From assembly GCA_946479515.1 (NCBI GenBank), contig CAMLGF010000006.1, positions 36,011 to 100,010 of the forward strand: 64,000 nucleotides of DNA, given 5' to 3'. Shown piece by piece: positions 45,642 through 54,166 of this stretch; position 1 is the stretch's first letter, and each line of letters starts with the position of its first letter. Under the pieces are notes generated by a model. The model did not search any database. It was not told the origin of the DNA and saw only the letters and a program-made list of their open reading frames with translations. Both the position numbers and the translations under genes were made by a program. This stretch comes from an uncultured Pseudomonadota bacterium. GTDB taxonomy: Bacteria; Pseudomonadota; Gammaproteobacteria; Steroidobacterales; Steroidobacteraceae.

Positions 45642-48608
45642 ATGACTCTCAATACTGAACTTTCTCGCGCCATTCGCCGAGCACTCTTCTTGGGTGCCTG
45701 CGCGACCGGCGGCGTCAGCACTGCGCTCGCGCAGGACGCTCCCGCGCCAAACGCGCCACAGGAAGACATTGCCGATACTGTCGTGGTCACCGGCTCGCGC
45801 CTCGTCTCGCCGAATCTTCAGGCCATCAGCCCGGTGACCGCGCTGTCCGCCGAGGAAATCGTCAAGACCGGCCGCAGCACGATCGAAGATGTGATCAATG
45901 AACTGCCGCAGGTGTTCGCCGCGCAAGGCGCGAACCTGGCGAACGGATCGAACGGTACCGCCACGGTCAACCTGCGTGGCCTCGGCTCCAACCGCACACT
46001 GGTCCTGATCAACGGCCGTCGTCTCGGTCCCGGCGATCCGGGCAGCACGACGTTCGCATCCGACATCAACATGGTGCCGACCGCGCTGGTCGAGCGCGTG
46101 GAACTGCTCACCGGCGGCGCGTCGTCGGTGTACGGCGCAGACGCCGTGGGCGGCGTCGTCAACTTCATCATCAATCGCAAGTTCGAAGGTGTGAAGGTCA
46201 ACGCCGGCTACAGCTTCTACAACCACAAGAACGACGACAAGGCATCGCAGGCGCTCGTCGAAGACGCCGGCTTCGTGCTGCCGGGCGGCACGTCGAACGT
46301 CGGCTACGATAAATCGTTCTCGTTCACGATGGGCTCCAACTTCGCCGATGACCGCGGCAACGCCACGTTCTACGCCACCTACCGCGATACCGACCCGGTG
46401 TTGCAGGCCGCGTATGACTACAGCGCCTGCACGTACTTCTCGGGCGACGAGTTCGCCTGCGGTGGCTCGAGCACCTCGTTTCCGGCCCGCTTCCGTCCGG
46501 TAGACCCGGGCACCGGCGTGCCCATCAACACGAACTACTACGTCAATGAAGCCGGTGTCTTCGGTCCCGGCACGCCGGCCGCGTACAACTACGGCCCGCT
46601 CAACTACTACCAGCGTCCGAATGAGCGCTACACCGCGGGCACATTCCTCAACTTCGAGTTGAGCGAAAAGGCCGAGGTGTACGGCGAGTTCATGTTCCTC
46701 AAGGACCGGTCCGTGTCGCAGATCGCGCCGTCGGGCCTGTTCCTGCAGGTGGCGACGGTGAGCTGCGCCAATCCGTTCTGGGGCCAGGATGAGTTCGACG
46801 CCTTCTGCGGCGATCTCGGCCTGACCGCCGCGGACGACACGCAGATCGAATTCCGCCGCCGCAACGTCGAAGGCGGCGGCCGCCAGCAGGACCTGAACCA
46901 CCAGTCGTACCGCGGCGGCATCGGCCTCAAGGGCAATCTCAACGACGCCTGGGAATACGACGCCTCGCTGTTCCAGGGCACGTCGCGCATCAGCAACACC
47001 TACCAGAACGACTTCTCGATCGCGCGGTCCGGCCGCGCGCTCAACGTGGTCGACGTGGGCGGGGTGCCGACCTGCGTGTCCGTGATCGACGGCACGGATC
47101 CGAACTGCGTGCCGTACAACATCTGGGATGCCAATGGCGTGACCCAGCAGGCGCTGAGCTACGTGCAGATCCCGCTGGTGTCGGTGGGCGAAGTCACGGA
47201 GCGGATCTTCAACACCAGCTTCACCGGCGACCTCGGCCAGTACGGCGTGCAGCTGCCGTCGGCGGACGAAGGCGTGAAGCTCAACGTCGGCGTCGAGTAC
47301 CGTGAGGTGGAAAGCGACTTCCAGCCGGACGGCAACTACATCGCCGGTGACGGTGCGGGCCAGGGCGGCGCCACGCTGCCGCTGGCGGGCAGCTACCGGG
47401 TGAAAGAAATCTTCCTGGAGTCGCGCATTCCGATCCTGAGCAACCTCTCGGCCGAAGCGGGTTATCGCTTCTCCGACTACTCGGGCGGCCTCGATGCCAG
47501 CACGGACACGTACAAGGCGGGTCTGGAATGGTCGCCGGTGGATGCGGTCCGCCTGCGCGCCAGCTTCCAGCACGCCACGCGCGTCCCGAACATCTATGAG
47601 CTGTTCGGCACCCAGCAGGTCGGTCTCAACGGCACCGTCGATCCCTGCGTCGGCGCGACGCCGAACCTGACGGTGGACCAGTGCGCCAACACCGGTCTCG
47701 ATCCTTCGCTGTACGGCAACATCGAGGGCAACCCGGCGGCGCAGTACAACGGTTTCATCGGCGGTAACCAGGATCTGCAGCCCGAAGAGGCGGACACGAT
47801 CTCGTTCGGCATCGAATTCCATCCGGATTTCGCGCCGGGCCTGCGCGTGAACCTCGACTGGTACTCGATCGAAATCGACGACGCCATCCAGAACCCGAAC
47901 CAGGACTTCACCCTCCTGCAGTGCGCGCTCACCGGCGCCGCCAACCTCTGCGATCGCGTCAACCGCGACGGCGGTGGCTCGCTCTGGGAAAGCGTCAACG
48001 GCTTCGTGGTCGACACCCTGGAGAACATCGGTTCGGTCAAGACCAGCGGCATCGATCTCGACGCCAGCTACAGCTTCGACGTGGGCAATGCCGGCAGACT
48101 GCGCATCGGCGCCATCGGCACGTATCTCGACAAGTACGAAGTGACGCCGCAGACGGGCGTCACCTACGACTGCGTCGGCCTGTATGGCGGCATCTGCACT
48201 CCCGGAAACCCGAATGGCGCGCCCGTGGCCCAGTGGCGCCACAAGATCGACGCCACCTGGATGACTCCGTGGAGCGGCTTCGACGTTTCGCTGGCCTGGC
48301 GCTATTACGGCAAGGCCGAGCGTGACCTCGAGGATTCGCAGGAGGCGCTCGCGTTCCTGGGCACGGCGACCGGTGCATATCCGACCGACTCGCTGCTCGG
48401 CTCGCGCAGCTGGATCGACCTGTCGGCGTCGTTCTCCTTCATGGAGAAGTACACGCTGCGCGTCGGTGCCAACAACCTGCTGGACAAGGATCCGCCGCTG
48501 AACGGCTCGAGCACCTGCCCGACCGGTCCCTGCAACGGCAACACCTGGCCGCAGGCCTACGACGCCCTTGGTCGTCAGGTCTTCCTGACCATCGGCGCCG
48601 AGTTCTGA
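45642..48608 (+). CDS. TonB-dependent receptor (large plug, SusC-like type)
   Basis: 988 residues: signal peptide (ending ALAQ), a TonB-box-like segment DTVVVTGSRLVSPN, a plug domain (about 60-165) with NELPQVFAAQG and VELLTGGASSVYGADAVGGVVNFI, and a 22-stranded beta-barrel ending in VFLTIGAEF with the C-terminal Phe typical of outer-membrane barrels. Repeated extracellular-loop-like stretches are rich in Gly, Asn and Tyr. It imports a large substrate using TonB energy; the ligand cannot be read from sequence. Together with the second TBDR it brackets the oxygenase/protease cluster. Confidence 0.95.
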   Translation: MTLNTELSRAIRRALFLGACATGGVSTALAQDAPAPNAPQEDIADTVVVTGSRLVSPNLQAISPVTALSAEEIVKTGRSTIEDVINELPQVFAAQGANLANGSNGTATVNLRGLGSNRTLVLINGRRLGPGDPGSTTFASDINMVPTALVERVELLTGGASSVYGADAVGGVVNFIINRKFEGVKVNAGYSFYNHKNDDKASQALVEDAGFVLPGGTSNVGYDKSFSFTMGSNFADDRGNATFYATYRDTDPVLQAAYDYSACTYFSGDEFACGGSSTSFPARFRPVDPGTGVPINTNYYVNEAGVFGPGTPAAYNYGPLNYYQRPNERYTAGTFLNFELSEKAEVYGEFMFLKDRSVSQIAPSGLFLQVATVSCANPFWGQDEFDAFCGDLGLTAADDTQIEFRRRNVEGGGRQQDLNHQSYRGGIGLKGNLNDAWEYDASLFQGTSRISNTYQNDFSIARSGRALNVVDVGGVPTCVSVIDGTDPNCVPYNIWDANGVTQQALSYVQIPLVSVGEVTERIFNTSFTGDLGQYGVQLPSADEGVKLNVGVEYREVESDFQPDGNYIAGDGAGQGGATLPLAGSYRVKEIFLESRIPILSNLSAEAGYRFSDYSGGLDASTDTYKAGLEWSPVDAVRLRASFQHATRVPNIYELFGTQQVGLNGTVDPCVGATPNLTVDQCANTGLDPSLYGNIEGNPAAQYNGFIGGNQDLQPEEADTISFGIEFHPDFAPGLRVNLDWYSIEIDDAIQNPNQDFTLLQCALTGAANLCDRVNRDGGGSLWESVNGFVVDTLENIGSVKTSGIDLDASYSFDVGNAGRLRIGAIGTYLDKYEVTPQTGVTYDCVGLYGGICTPGNPNGAPVAQWRHKIDATWMTPWSGFDVSLAWRYYGKAERDLEDSQEALAFLGTATGAYPTDSLLGSRSWIDLSASFSFMEKYTLRVGANNLLDKDPPLNGSSTCPTGPCNGNTWPQAYDALGRQVFLTIGAEF

Positions 48609-48633
48609 AGCGACACTGTCGCCAGGACAGAAA

Positions 48634-48661
48634 CGGCGGGCTTCGGCCCGCCGTTTTTTTT
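48634..48661 (+). terminator. Strong rho-independent terminator after the first TBDR
   Basis: CGGCGGGC pairs with GCCCGCCG over a TTCG tetraloop and is followed by eight T. It begins 25 bp past the TBDR stop codon, so the oxygenase gene downstream needs its own promoter. Confidence 0.95.
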
Positions 48662-48701
48662 GGGGTTTTGCTTTTTCCCGGCGGGAAGTTAGCCTGACGC
48701 G

Positions 48702-49373
48702 ATGGCCGAAATCGTTCCGTTCTTCGCGACACCGTTTGCCTTCGCGCGCCTGCCCGATGCCGAACCGCTGAACCGCGAGTTGCGCGAGGTCTTCCTGGCG
48801 CGTGCCGCCGAGGGTGATGCGCAGGCCAATCCGCGCCCCATCACGCTGCGCAATGCCGCGACCTTCGAGAGCCGCTTCGACCTGTTCCGCGAGCCAGCGC
48901 CGCCCTTGCAGAAGCTGAAGGAGTTCTGCTTTTCGGAAATGCTGCGCGTGGTCTGCGAGCTCAACGGCTACGACCAGGCCATGCGATCACAACTGCTGAT
49001 CTATCACGACGCCTGGTTCCACGTGAGCCGGCGCGGCGGATTCTTCGGGTTGCACAATCACCCCAATGCGTCCTGGTCCGGCGTGTACTGCGTCGACCCC
49101 GGGCGGTCGGCTGCGCAGCAGAAGGACAGCGGCGCGCTGTGTTTCGTGAACCCGGTGCTGCAGGCGTCCATGCACCTGGATGCCGGCAATGCGCGCTTCT
49201 CCGGCGCTTTCGCCGGCGGCATCCGCAGCCTGCGGATGGAAGCAGGTCAGCTGGTGCTGTTCCCCTCGTGGGTGCTGCATGACGTCAAACCCTTCGAGGG
49301 CGAAGGCGAACGCATCACGGTCGCATTCAATTGCTGGTTCGGACTCAAGGCGCCCGCTACCGCACCCGCTTGA
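48702..49373 (+). CDS. 2OG-Fe(II) oxygenase-like protein
   Basis: 223 residues of the putative 2-oxoglutarate/Fe(II) oxygenase family found next to TBDRs. The jelly-roll core includes GLHNHPNASWSGVYCVDP (candidate iron His118/His120), LVLFPSWVLHDVKPF (distal His193) and the 2OG-binding Arg in GERITVAFN (Arg204). It would hydroxylate or otherwise oxidise a substrate in the cytosol; no signal peptide is present. It lies just after the TBDR terminator, and its last 17 bp overlap the convergent LDNGQVW-protein gene. Confidence 0.85.
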   Translation: MAEIVPFFATPFAFARLPDAEPLNRELREVFLARAAEGDAQANPRPITLRNAATFESRFDLFREPAPPLQKLKEFCFSEMLRVVCELNGYDQAMRSQLLIYHDAWFHVSRRGGFFGLHNHPNASWSGVYCVDPGRSAAQQKDSGALCFVNPVLQASMHLDAGNARFSGAFAGGIRSLRMEAGQLVLFPSWVLHDVKPFEGEGERITVAFNCWFGLKAPATAPA

Positions 49374-49824
49374 ACTTGCCGGCTCGGCCGCTCGGCACGA
49401 CCATCTGGAAAGAACCCATTGCCGCGCGATTGATGGTCACGTCGTCGCCGGCCTTGAGCAGCAACAGGCCCCCGCTGATCTGCCGCCAGACCTGGCCGTT
49501 ATCCAGCGTGACCAGAACCGAACCGTCGTTGCCGGTCTTGAGGTCGACCACCTTGCCCCGCACCGATTTCAGGTCCTCTGCCGACGCGGCACGCACCGCA
49601 TCGGCGCGCGGCGCCGACGCCACCAGGCCGAAACTCGATTCCACCGAGGGTGCCGCGGCACCGTCACCGAGGATCGCGGCCACGCCTCGGTCGAAGCAGG
49701 CCAGCCGCTCGGTGTTGCGTTCGATTCCCAGGCAACTGCGCAGCTCCGGGGGAATGCGTTCACCCGCGCCGTCGGCCCAGGCGACACCCGCAAACAAGGC
49801 CATCAGGACCCCTGTCATCTTCAT
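49357..49824 (-). CDS. Exported protein with C-x11-C motif and LDNGQVW domain, copy 1
   Basis: 155 residues from the ATG at 49824, which has AAGGAG 7 nt upstream (the frame opens 5 codons earlier). Signal peptide (1-18), then a CLGIERNTERLACFD motif (Cys31 and Cys43, likely a disulfide) and a C-terminal beta-rich domain (about 84-155) with VLVTLDNGQVWRQI and VTINRAAMGSFQMV. Two paralogues lie at 51184 and 52633. The domain resembles the SH3-like beta-barrels of secreted proteins, but I cannot name it. The stop overlaps the end of the oxygenase gene. Confidence 0.75.
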   Translation of the reverse strand: MKMTGVLMALFAGVAWADGAGERIPPELRSCLGIERNTERLACFDRGVAAILGDGAAAPSVESSFGLVASAPRADAVRAASAEDLKSVRGKVVDLKTGNDGSVLVTLDNGQVWRQISGGLLLLKAGDDVTINRAAMGSFQMVVPSGRAGKFKRVR

Positions 49825-49835
49825 TGCTCGCTCCT

Positions 49836-51125
49836 TCACAGACCCGACTCGGCGAAATGCCCGCCGTAGTACTCGGCCAATGCCGGCATGGTCTTGCGCA
49901 CCAGCGCACGTTCTTCTTCGTTCAGGAACGGATTCCAGGCGTCGAAGATCAGGATGGCACGCGGATGGTCGCTATCGTTCCATGCCTCGTGCTCGATCGT
50001 ATCGTCAAACACCCACGCTTCGCCCGCGCGCCATTCGCGTGTCTCGGAGCCCACGCGAAAGCGGCACCGCCCCGGCAACACCAGCGGCAGATGCACGGTG
50101 GTGCGCGTATTCGTCACGCCCGTGTGCGCGGGAATGTGCGTGTGCGCATCGAGTATGGAGAAGAATGCCGTCGGCGCGAACCCGGGCACGTCGTGCAGGG
50201 GCAGCTTCGCGAGCAGCGCCGCCGCGCGCGGACAGCGTGCGAGATTTTCCGGAACCGGCTTGCCGTCCCGCCAGAGAAAGAAGGCGCTCCAGCGGCGCGA
50301 GCGATTGAGATCGCGCCACTGATCGAGCGGCACGCCCTCCTCGTAGGCGATGTAGGGCTCGAGCCGATCCTGGTCCTCGCGGAAGACCTGTTCGAACTCC
50401 TCGCGCAGATCGGCCACGCCGGCTTCCAGAATCGGCAGCCAGGGGAAGGATTCGCGCGGAAAGAATTCGAGCGCCGGCAGCTTGGGGAAATGCATCTGGG
50501 TGGGCTGCGGATAAAAGATGCGCTGCCTCCCGAGCAGCGCTCCCAATGCCTGTTCGAAGCGCGGCTGCGCGGGGCGCTCGCTGCGCAGCGTCGCCAGGCG
50601 CTGGTCCAGGAACTGCTGCACCGCTTTGGCGTTCTCCACCACGGCCCGATCGGCGGCCACGATCACCGGGCGCAGCGACTGCGGCAACGCTCGGCCCGGT
50701 TGCAGTGTCTTGAGCGCGTTGGCATAGATCATGGCTGCGGCACGTTTGTCGCCGCGGCGTTCGAGCAGCGCCCCCTTTCCCAACAGCGCCACGAGATTGC
50801 GCGGCTCCAGTTTCAGCGCCCCGTCGAGTGCTGCCTCCTCCTCCTGCGTGCGCTGCATGCGCTTCAAGGCGGCGGCGAGATTGATCCACAACGCCGGGTT
50901 GCGTTCGTCCTGTGCCAGCGCTCGGCGGAACTGCGCCTCCGCCTCCTCGGCGCGCCCTTCGTTGAGAGCGTGGATGCCGGCGAGATTCAGAACCATGGGA
51001 TGTTCGGGCGCCAGCTGCCGTGCCTCCGACAACAGCCGCTTCGACGTGGGCCTATCGCCGGCCGTGCTGGCGCGTTCCGACTGCTCCAGGAGCGCCCGGA
51101 CACGCCTTTCTTCCTGTGCAAGCAT
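49836..51125 (-). CDS. TPR-repeat aspartyl/asparaginyl beta-hydroxylase
   Basis: 429 residues. TPR repeats occupy about 1-165 (VLNLAGIHALNEGRAEEAEAQF, LWINLAAALKRMQRTQEEE). The C-terminal beta-hydroxylase domain has ILDAHTHIPAHTGVTNTRTTVHL and WVFDDTIEHEAWNDSDHPRAILIFDAW, which carry the family's His ligands and 2OG-binding Arg. It would hydroxylate Asp or Asn residues of a protein or peptide. Its TPR half resembles the one in the nearby sulfotransferase. It lies 11 bp upstream of the first LDNGQVW gene and is probably co-transcribed with it; divergent from the second. Confidence 0.9.
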   Translation of the reverse strand: MLAQEERRVRALLEQSERASTAGDRPTSKRLLSEARQLAPEHPMVLNLAGIHALNEGRAEEAEAQFRRALAQDERNPALWINLAAALKRMQRTQEEEAALDGALKLEPRNLVALLGKGALLERRGDKRAAAMIYANALKTLQPGRALPQSLRPVIVAADRAVVENAKAVQQFLDQRLATLRSERPAQPRFEQALGALLGRQRIFYPQPTQMHFPKLPALEFFPRESFPWLPILEAGVADLREEFEQVFREDQDRLEPYIAYEEGVPLDQWRDLNRSRRWSAFFLWRDGKPVPENLARCPRAAALLAKLPLHDVPGFAPTAFFSILDAHTHIPAHTGVTNTRTTVHLPLVLPGRCRFRVGSETREWRAGEAWVFDDTIEHEAWNDSDHPRAILIFDAWNPFLNEEERALVRKTMPALAEYYGGHFAESGL

Positions 51126-51183
51126 CCCGTTTCCCCAGCAAGAGATGGTGAATTCTACGCCCAGATGGGTCTATTCTCGGCGC

Positions 51184-51531
51184 ATGAGAACCAAGGTTTG
51201 TCTGCTCGTTCTCGTGCTCGGTGTCGGTGGCGTCGTGTCCGCCCAGACCCGTGATGGCGGCCTCGGCGGGTGGACTCGAGAAGAGTCCCGAGGTGAGCTG
51301 CCGCTTCCCAGCCTGGAAGTGGTTCCCGCGACCATCGTGAAACTCTCGGTGCGCACCAACGGCTGGTGGATCGTCACGCTCGACAACGGCCAGGTGTGGT
51401 CGCAGGTGGAGAATCGGCCGACGGCCGCCGTCGCGGTTGGTGACGACGTGACGCTGCGGCGTTCACGCATCGGCGCCTACATTCTGACCACCACCAAGGG
51501 CATCGAGACGCGCGTGCGGCGGGAACGCTGA
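51184..51531 (+). CDS. Exported LDNGQVW-domain protein, copy 2 (short)
   Basis: 115 residues from the ATG at 51184, with signal peptide (1-20). It keeps the C-terminal domain (WWIVTLDNGQVWSQV at 61-75; DDVTLRRSRIGAYILTTTKG) but lacks the CxC-type N-terminal motif of the other two copies. Related by eye to copies 1 and 3 across about 65 residues. Convergent with, and 6 bp from, the first aspartic protease gene. Confidence 0.75.
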   Translation: MRTKVCLLVLVLGVGGVVSAQTRDGGLGGWTREESRGELPLPSLEVVPATIVKLSVRTNGWWIVTLDNGQVWSQVENRPTAAVAVGDDVTLRRSRIGAYILTTTKGIETRVRRER

Positions 51532-51537
51532 CCGCGC

Positions 51538-52563
51538 TCAATCGCGCCGGATGCGCGAGGCAGGTCCCCGCCTGCGCACCGGCAGCATGTCGCCGGCGAT
51601 GCTCGGCAGAATGGCGAGTTCCTTGCGCGTGAAGTCCAGCATCATCGCGCTGGTGGTGCCCAGCACGTCCATGCCGAGCACGACGGCCGGCTCTTCACCC
51701 ACCTCCCACATCTGGAACACCTCGAAATCGCCGAACACGACGTGCATGTTCGTGATGGCCACGGTGCCCATGCGGAAGGTCGGTGTCCTGATGAGGTTGC
51801 CGGGAACCCGCTGCGACGTCGCCGCCGTCACCACGGTGGCCGAGTCCGGGTCGCGCGTCTTTTTCTCGAGACCCGCGGCGAGCAGCAGCGCGCGATTGCC
51901 GAGCGAACGCTCCGCGCCCGTATCGACGATGGCGTGCACCTTCACCCGGCCGATGCGCGCCGGCACCACGGCCAGGCCCCCGAATCGCATCTGGGCGCGC
52001 ATCACTTCCCATTGCTCGCTCACGCGCGGACAACGCGTCTCGAGGATCGAAACCCGCTTCTCGGCGAAATTCACGAACAGGCAGCCGCGCGAGAATGCGT
52101 CCACGCCGAAGATGCCATCGGCGTCGGCGAACACCCGCGGCTCGACCATCGGGAATTCTCGCGAGGTCAGGGCGATCTGCCCGGCCGTGAGACTGTCGAC
52201 CGAGACCGTGGGCACACGCTCCGAACCGGTGATGCCGCGAAGTAGTTTGGTCCGGTCGGGTGTCGGTGAGAGTTTGAGGCGCGCCGCGACGCGCGGACCG
52301 ATGACACTGGAGGACGCACCGGTGTCGACGAGGAACGCGAACGGCCCCACGTCGTTGATGAAGACCGGCGCCATCACCCGCCCGACGCGATCGCGGCGCG
52401 TCGCCGCCACGTAGGCGAAATTGGCGGGCTTGATCTCGGCGGCGACCATCTCCTGCGCGGCTGGTGGCGGTGAGACCATGAGCGATGCATCGAGCGCGGG
52501 CTGCTGCGCCCCGGCCGCCAGGGGCAGCCAGCCCAGCAGGATCCCGAGGCCGACGCGTGCCAT
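51538..52563 (-). CDS. Exported retropepsin-like aspartic protease, copy 1
   Basis: 341 residues, signal peptide 1-20. Two aspartic-protease half-domains are present in one chain: LVDTGASSSVIGP (Asp80) and AIVDTGAERSLGN (Asp214). Each Asp-Thr-Gly motif is followed by the conserved hydrophobic-Gly strand of the fold (LLRGITGSE and VVLGMDVLG), so both active-site aspartates are supplied intramolecularly, as in a fused retropepsin. A YVAATRRDRVGRVMAPVF segment precedes the first. The second copy at 53059 has identical length and is about half identical by eye. A periplasmic protease is inferred. Confidence 0.87.
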   Translation of the reverse strand: MARVGLGILLGWLPLAAGAQQPALDASLMVSPPPAAQEMVAAEIKPANFAYVAATRRDRVGRVMAPVFINDVGPFAFLVDTGASSSVIGPRVAARLKLSPTPDRTKLLRGITGSERVPTVSVDSLTAGQIALTSREFPMVEPRVFADADGIFGVDAFSRGCLFVNFAEKRVSILETRCPRVSEQWEVMRAQMRFGGLAVVPARIGRVKVHAIVDTGAERSLGNRALLLAAGLEKKTRDPDSATVVTAATSQRVPGNLIRTPTFRMGTVAITNMHVVFGDFEVFQMWEVGEEPAVVLGMDVLGTTSAMMLDFTRKELAILPSIAGDMLPVRRRGPASRIRRD

Positions 52564-52632
52564 GTGTCCGACGTTACCGAAAAGTGCGCGGAAAAGGGAT
52601 CGTTTGCGGTGGCCCGTTGGTATTCTCGGCGA

Positions 52633-53052
52633 ATGCACAAAACTCCACCGTTCGCCGCGGCGGTCATCCTGCTGGGCATCCAGATCGGTGCCGCGGCTCG
52701 CGCCGCGGAACCGCATCCCTGCACTCGCATCGCGGACGACCGGGAACGGCTCGCCTGTTATGACCGCACATTCGGGACGCCCGCGGCGCCCAAGCCGATG
52801 CCCAGCGCCCAACCCGCACCGGCCGCCGAGCCGCAGCCGGAAACCTTCACCGCCAGGGTTTCCGCCATCGAGTGGCGCAACGGTGTGTTCGTCGCCACGC
52901 TCGACAACGGCCAGGTCTGGGTGCAGTCGCAACGCGACTCGCGCGTGGGCGTCGCGGCGGGGCAGACAGTCACCGTGCGGCCCGCCAGCTTCGGCTCCTA
53001 CCTGATGAGCAACGGCCAGGGTCTCGCCGCGCGGGTGAAGCGCCTGCGCTGA
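52633..53052 (+). CDS. Exported protein with C-x11-C motif and LDNGQVW domain, copy 3
   Basis: 139 residues from the ATG at 52633, with signal peptide (1-25). The CTRIADDRERLACYDRTFG motif (Cys30/Cys42) parallels copy 1. A Pro/Ala linker leads to the C-terminal domain, with VATLDNGQVWVQSQ at 87-100 and QTVTVRPASFGSYLMSN. It is convergent with, and 6 bp from, the second aspartic protease gene, repeating the arrangement of copy 2 and protease 1. Confidence 0.76.
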   Translation: MHKTPPFAAAVILLGIQIGAAARAAEPHPCTRIADDRERLACYDRTFGTPAAPKPMPSAQPAPAAEPQPETFTARVSAIEWRNGVFVATLDNGQVWVQSQRDSRVGVAAGQTVTVRPASFGSYLMSNGQGLAARVKRLR

Positions 53053-53058
53053 GCTGTC

Positions 53059-54084
53059 TCAGGGCAGACGCGAGGGTATGGTGTTGGGGCGCATGCGAAG
53101 CGTGTTCGGCGCGCCCTGCGGCAGCAGTCTGAACTCGCGCCGCCGGTAGTCGATCATCAGTGCCTGGGCCGTTCCCAGCACGTCCATGCCGAGCACGATG
53201 GCAGGCACCTCGGCTGCGCCCCACATCTGGAACACCTCGAAATCGCCGAACACCAGCTGGAGATTGCCGATCTCGATGCCTCCCAGGCTGATGGGTGGTG
53301 CCGCCAGCAGATTGCCGAACACGGCGTGTGAGGTTGCAGCGAATACCTGCCGCTGCGTCCCCGGGTCCTGCAATGCGGACTCGAGTCCGGCCGCCACGAG
53401 CAAGGCCCGGTTGCCGAGCGAGCGTTCGGCGCCCGTATCGACGATGGCCAGCACCGTGGTCTTGCCGACGCGCGCGCGCACCACGGGCAGCCCCCCGAAA
53501 CGCAGCTCGGCCCTGAGAGTCTCCCAGGCGCTGCCCACGCGCGGGCAGCCCTTGCGCAGAATCGAGACACGAGATTCGAGGAAATTCACGTACAGGCAGC
53601 CCTGCGCGAACGCGTCGGCGCCGAAGATGCCATCGGCATCGGCGAACACGCGCGGCTCGACCACGGGCAGGAAGTTCTGGTTCAGCCGGATCTCTCCCGC
53701 GCTGATGCTGTTCACGCCGACCGTGGCCACCACTTCGGAGCCGGTGATGCCGCGCAGCAGCTTGGCCCTGCCCGAATCGGGTTGCAGTGCCAGGCGCCGG
53801 ACCACTCGCGGCGAAATGACGCTGCTCGATGCCCCGGTATCCACCACGAATGCGAATGGCCCCACGCCATTCACGAACACCGGTGCCATGACGCGGCCGA
53901 TGCGATCCGGGCGCGTCGCGGCCACGTAGACGAAATCTTCGGGCTTGATCTCCGCGACGGGAGGCAGCTCGACATTGGGAACGACCACGGCGCTCGCCGG
54001 CGGTGGGCCAGGGGTCTCCTGCCCGGCGGCGCCGGCCGCGAACACCAGCGTCAGCGCCACCCACGCACCTGCCCATCTGCTCAT
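53059..54084 (-). CDS. Exported retropepsin-like aspartic protease, copy 2
   Basis: 341 residues from the ATG at 54084, with a signal peptide (1-21). Same architecture as copy 1: VVDTGASSSVISP (Asp82), VFADADGIFGADAFAQGCLYVNF and AIVDTGAERSLGN (Asp216), then VFGDFEVFQMWGAAEVPAIVLGMDVLG. The matching length, shared motifs and equal spacing to a small LDNGQVW gene indicate a tandem duplication of a protease plus small-protein unit. Neither copy has a predicted membrane anchor apart from the signal peptide. Confidence 0.87.
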   Translation of the reverse strand: MSRWAGAWVALTLVFAAGAAGQETPGPPPASAVVVPNVELPPVAEIKPEDFVYVAATRPDRIGRVMAPVFVNGVGPFAFVVDTGASSSVISPRVVRRLALQPDSGRAKLLRGITGSEVVATVGVNSISAGEIRLNQNFLPVVEPRVFADADGIFGADAFAQGCLYVNFLESRVSILRKGCPRVGSAWETLRAELRFGGLPVVRARVGKTTVLAIVDTGAERSLGNRALLVAAGLESALQDPGTQRQVFAATSHAVFGNLLAAPPISLGGIEIGNLQLVFGDFEVFQMWGAAEVPAIVLGMDVLGTAQALMIDYRRREFRLLPQGAPNTLRMRPNTIPSRLP

Positions 54085-54106
54085 GGCGGGCAATGTACCC
54101 GTCCGC

Positions 54107-54137
54107 AAAAAGAAAGGGCGGTCCTCGCGGACCGCCC
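54107..54137 (-). terminator. Rho-independent terminator for the second TBDR
   Basis: On the minus strand GGGCGGTCC pairs with GGACCGCCC over a GCGA loop and is followed by TTTCTTTTT. It lies 30 bp past the stop of the second TBDR and just before the second protease gene. Confidence 0.9.
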
Positions 54138-54166
54138 CGGCTTCGTAAAGCCTCATCTCAGCGTCT

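Noticed and set aside
45627..48242. 871-codon open frame antisense to the first TBDR
   Set aside because: It mirrors the TBDR codons on the opposite strand; its translation is Arg/Val/His-rich with no domain or signal peptide, as expected for high-GC shadow frames.
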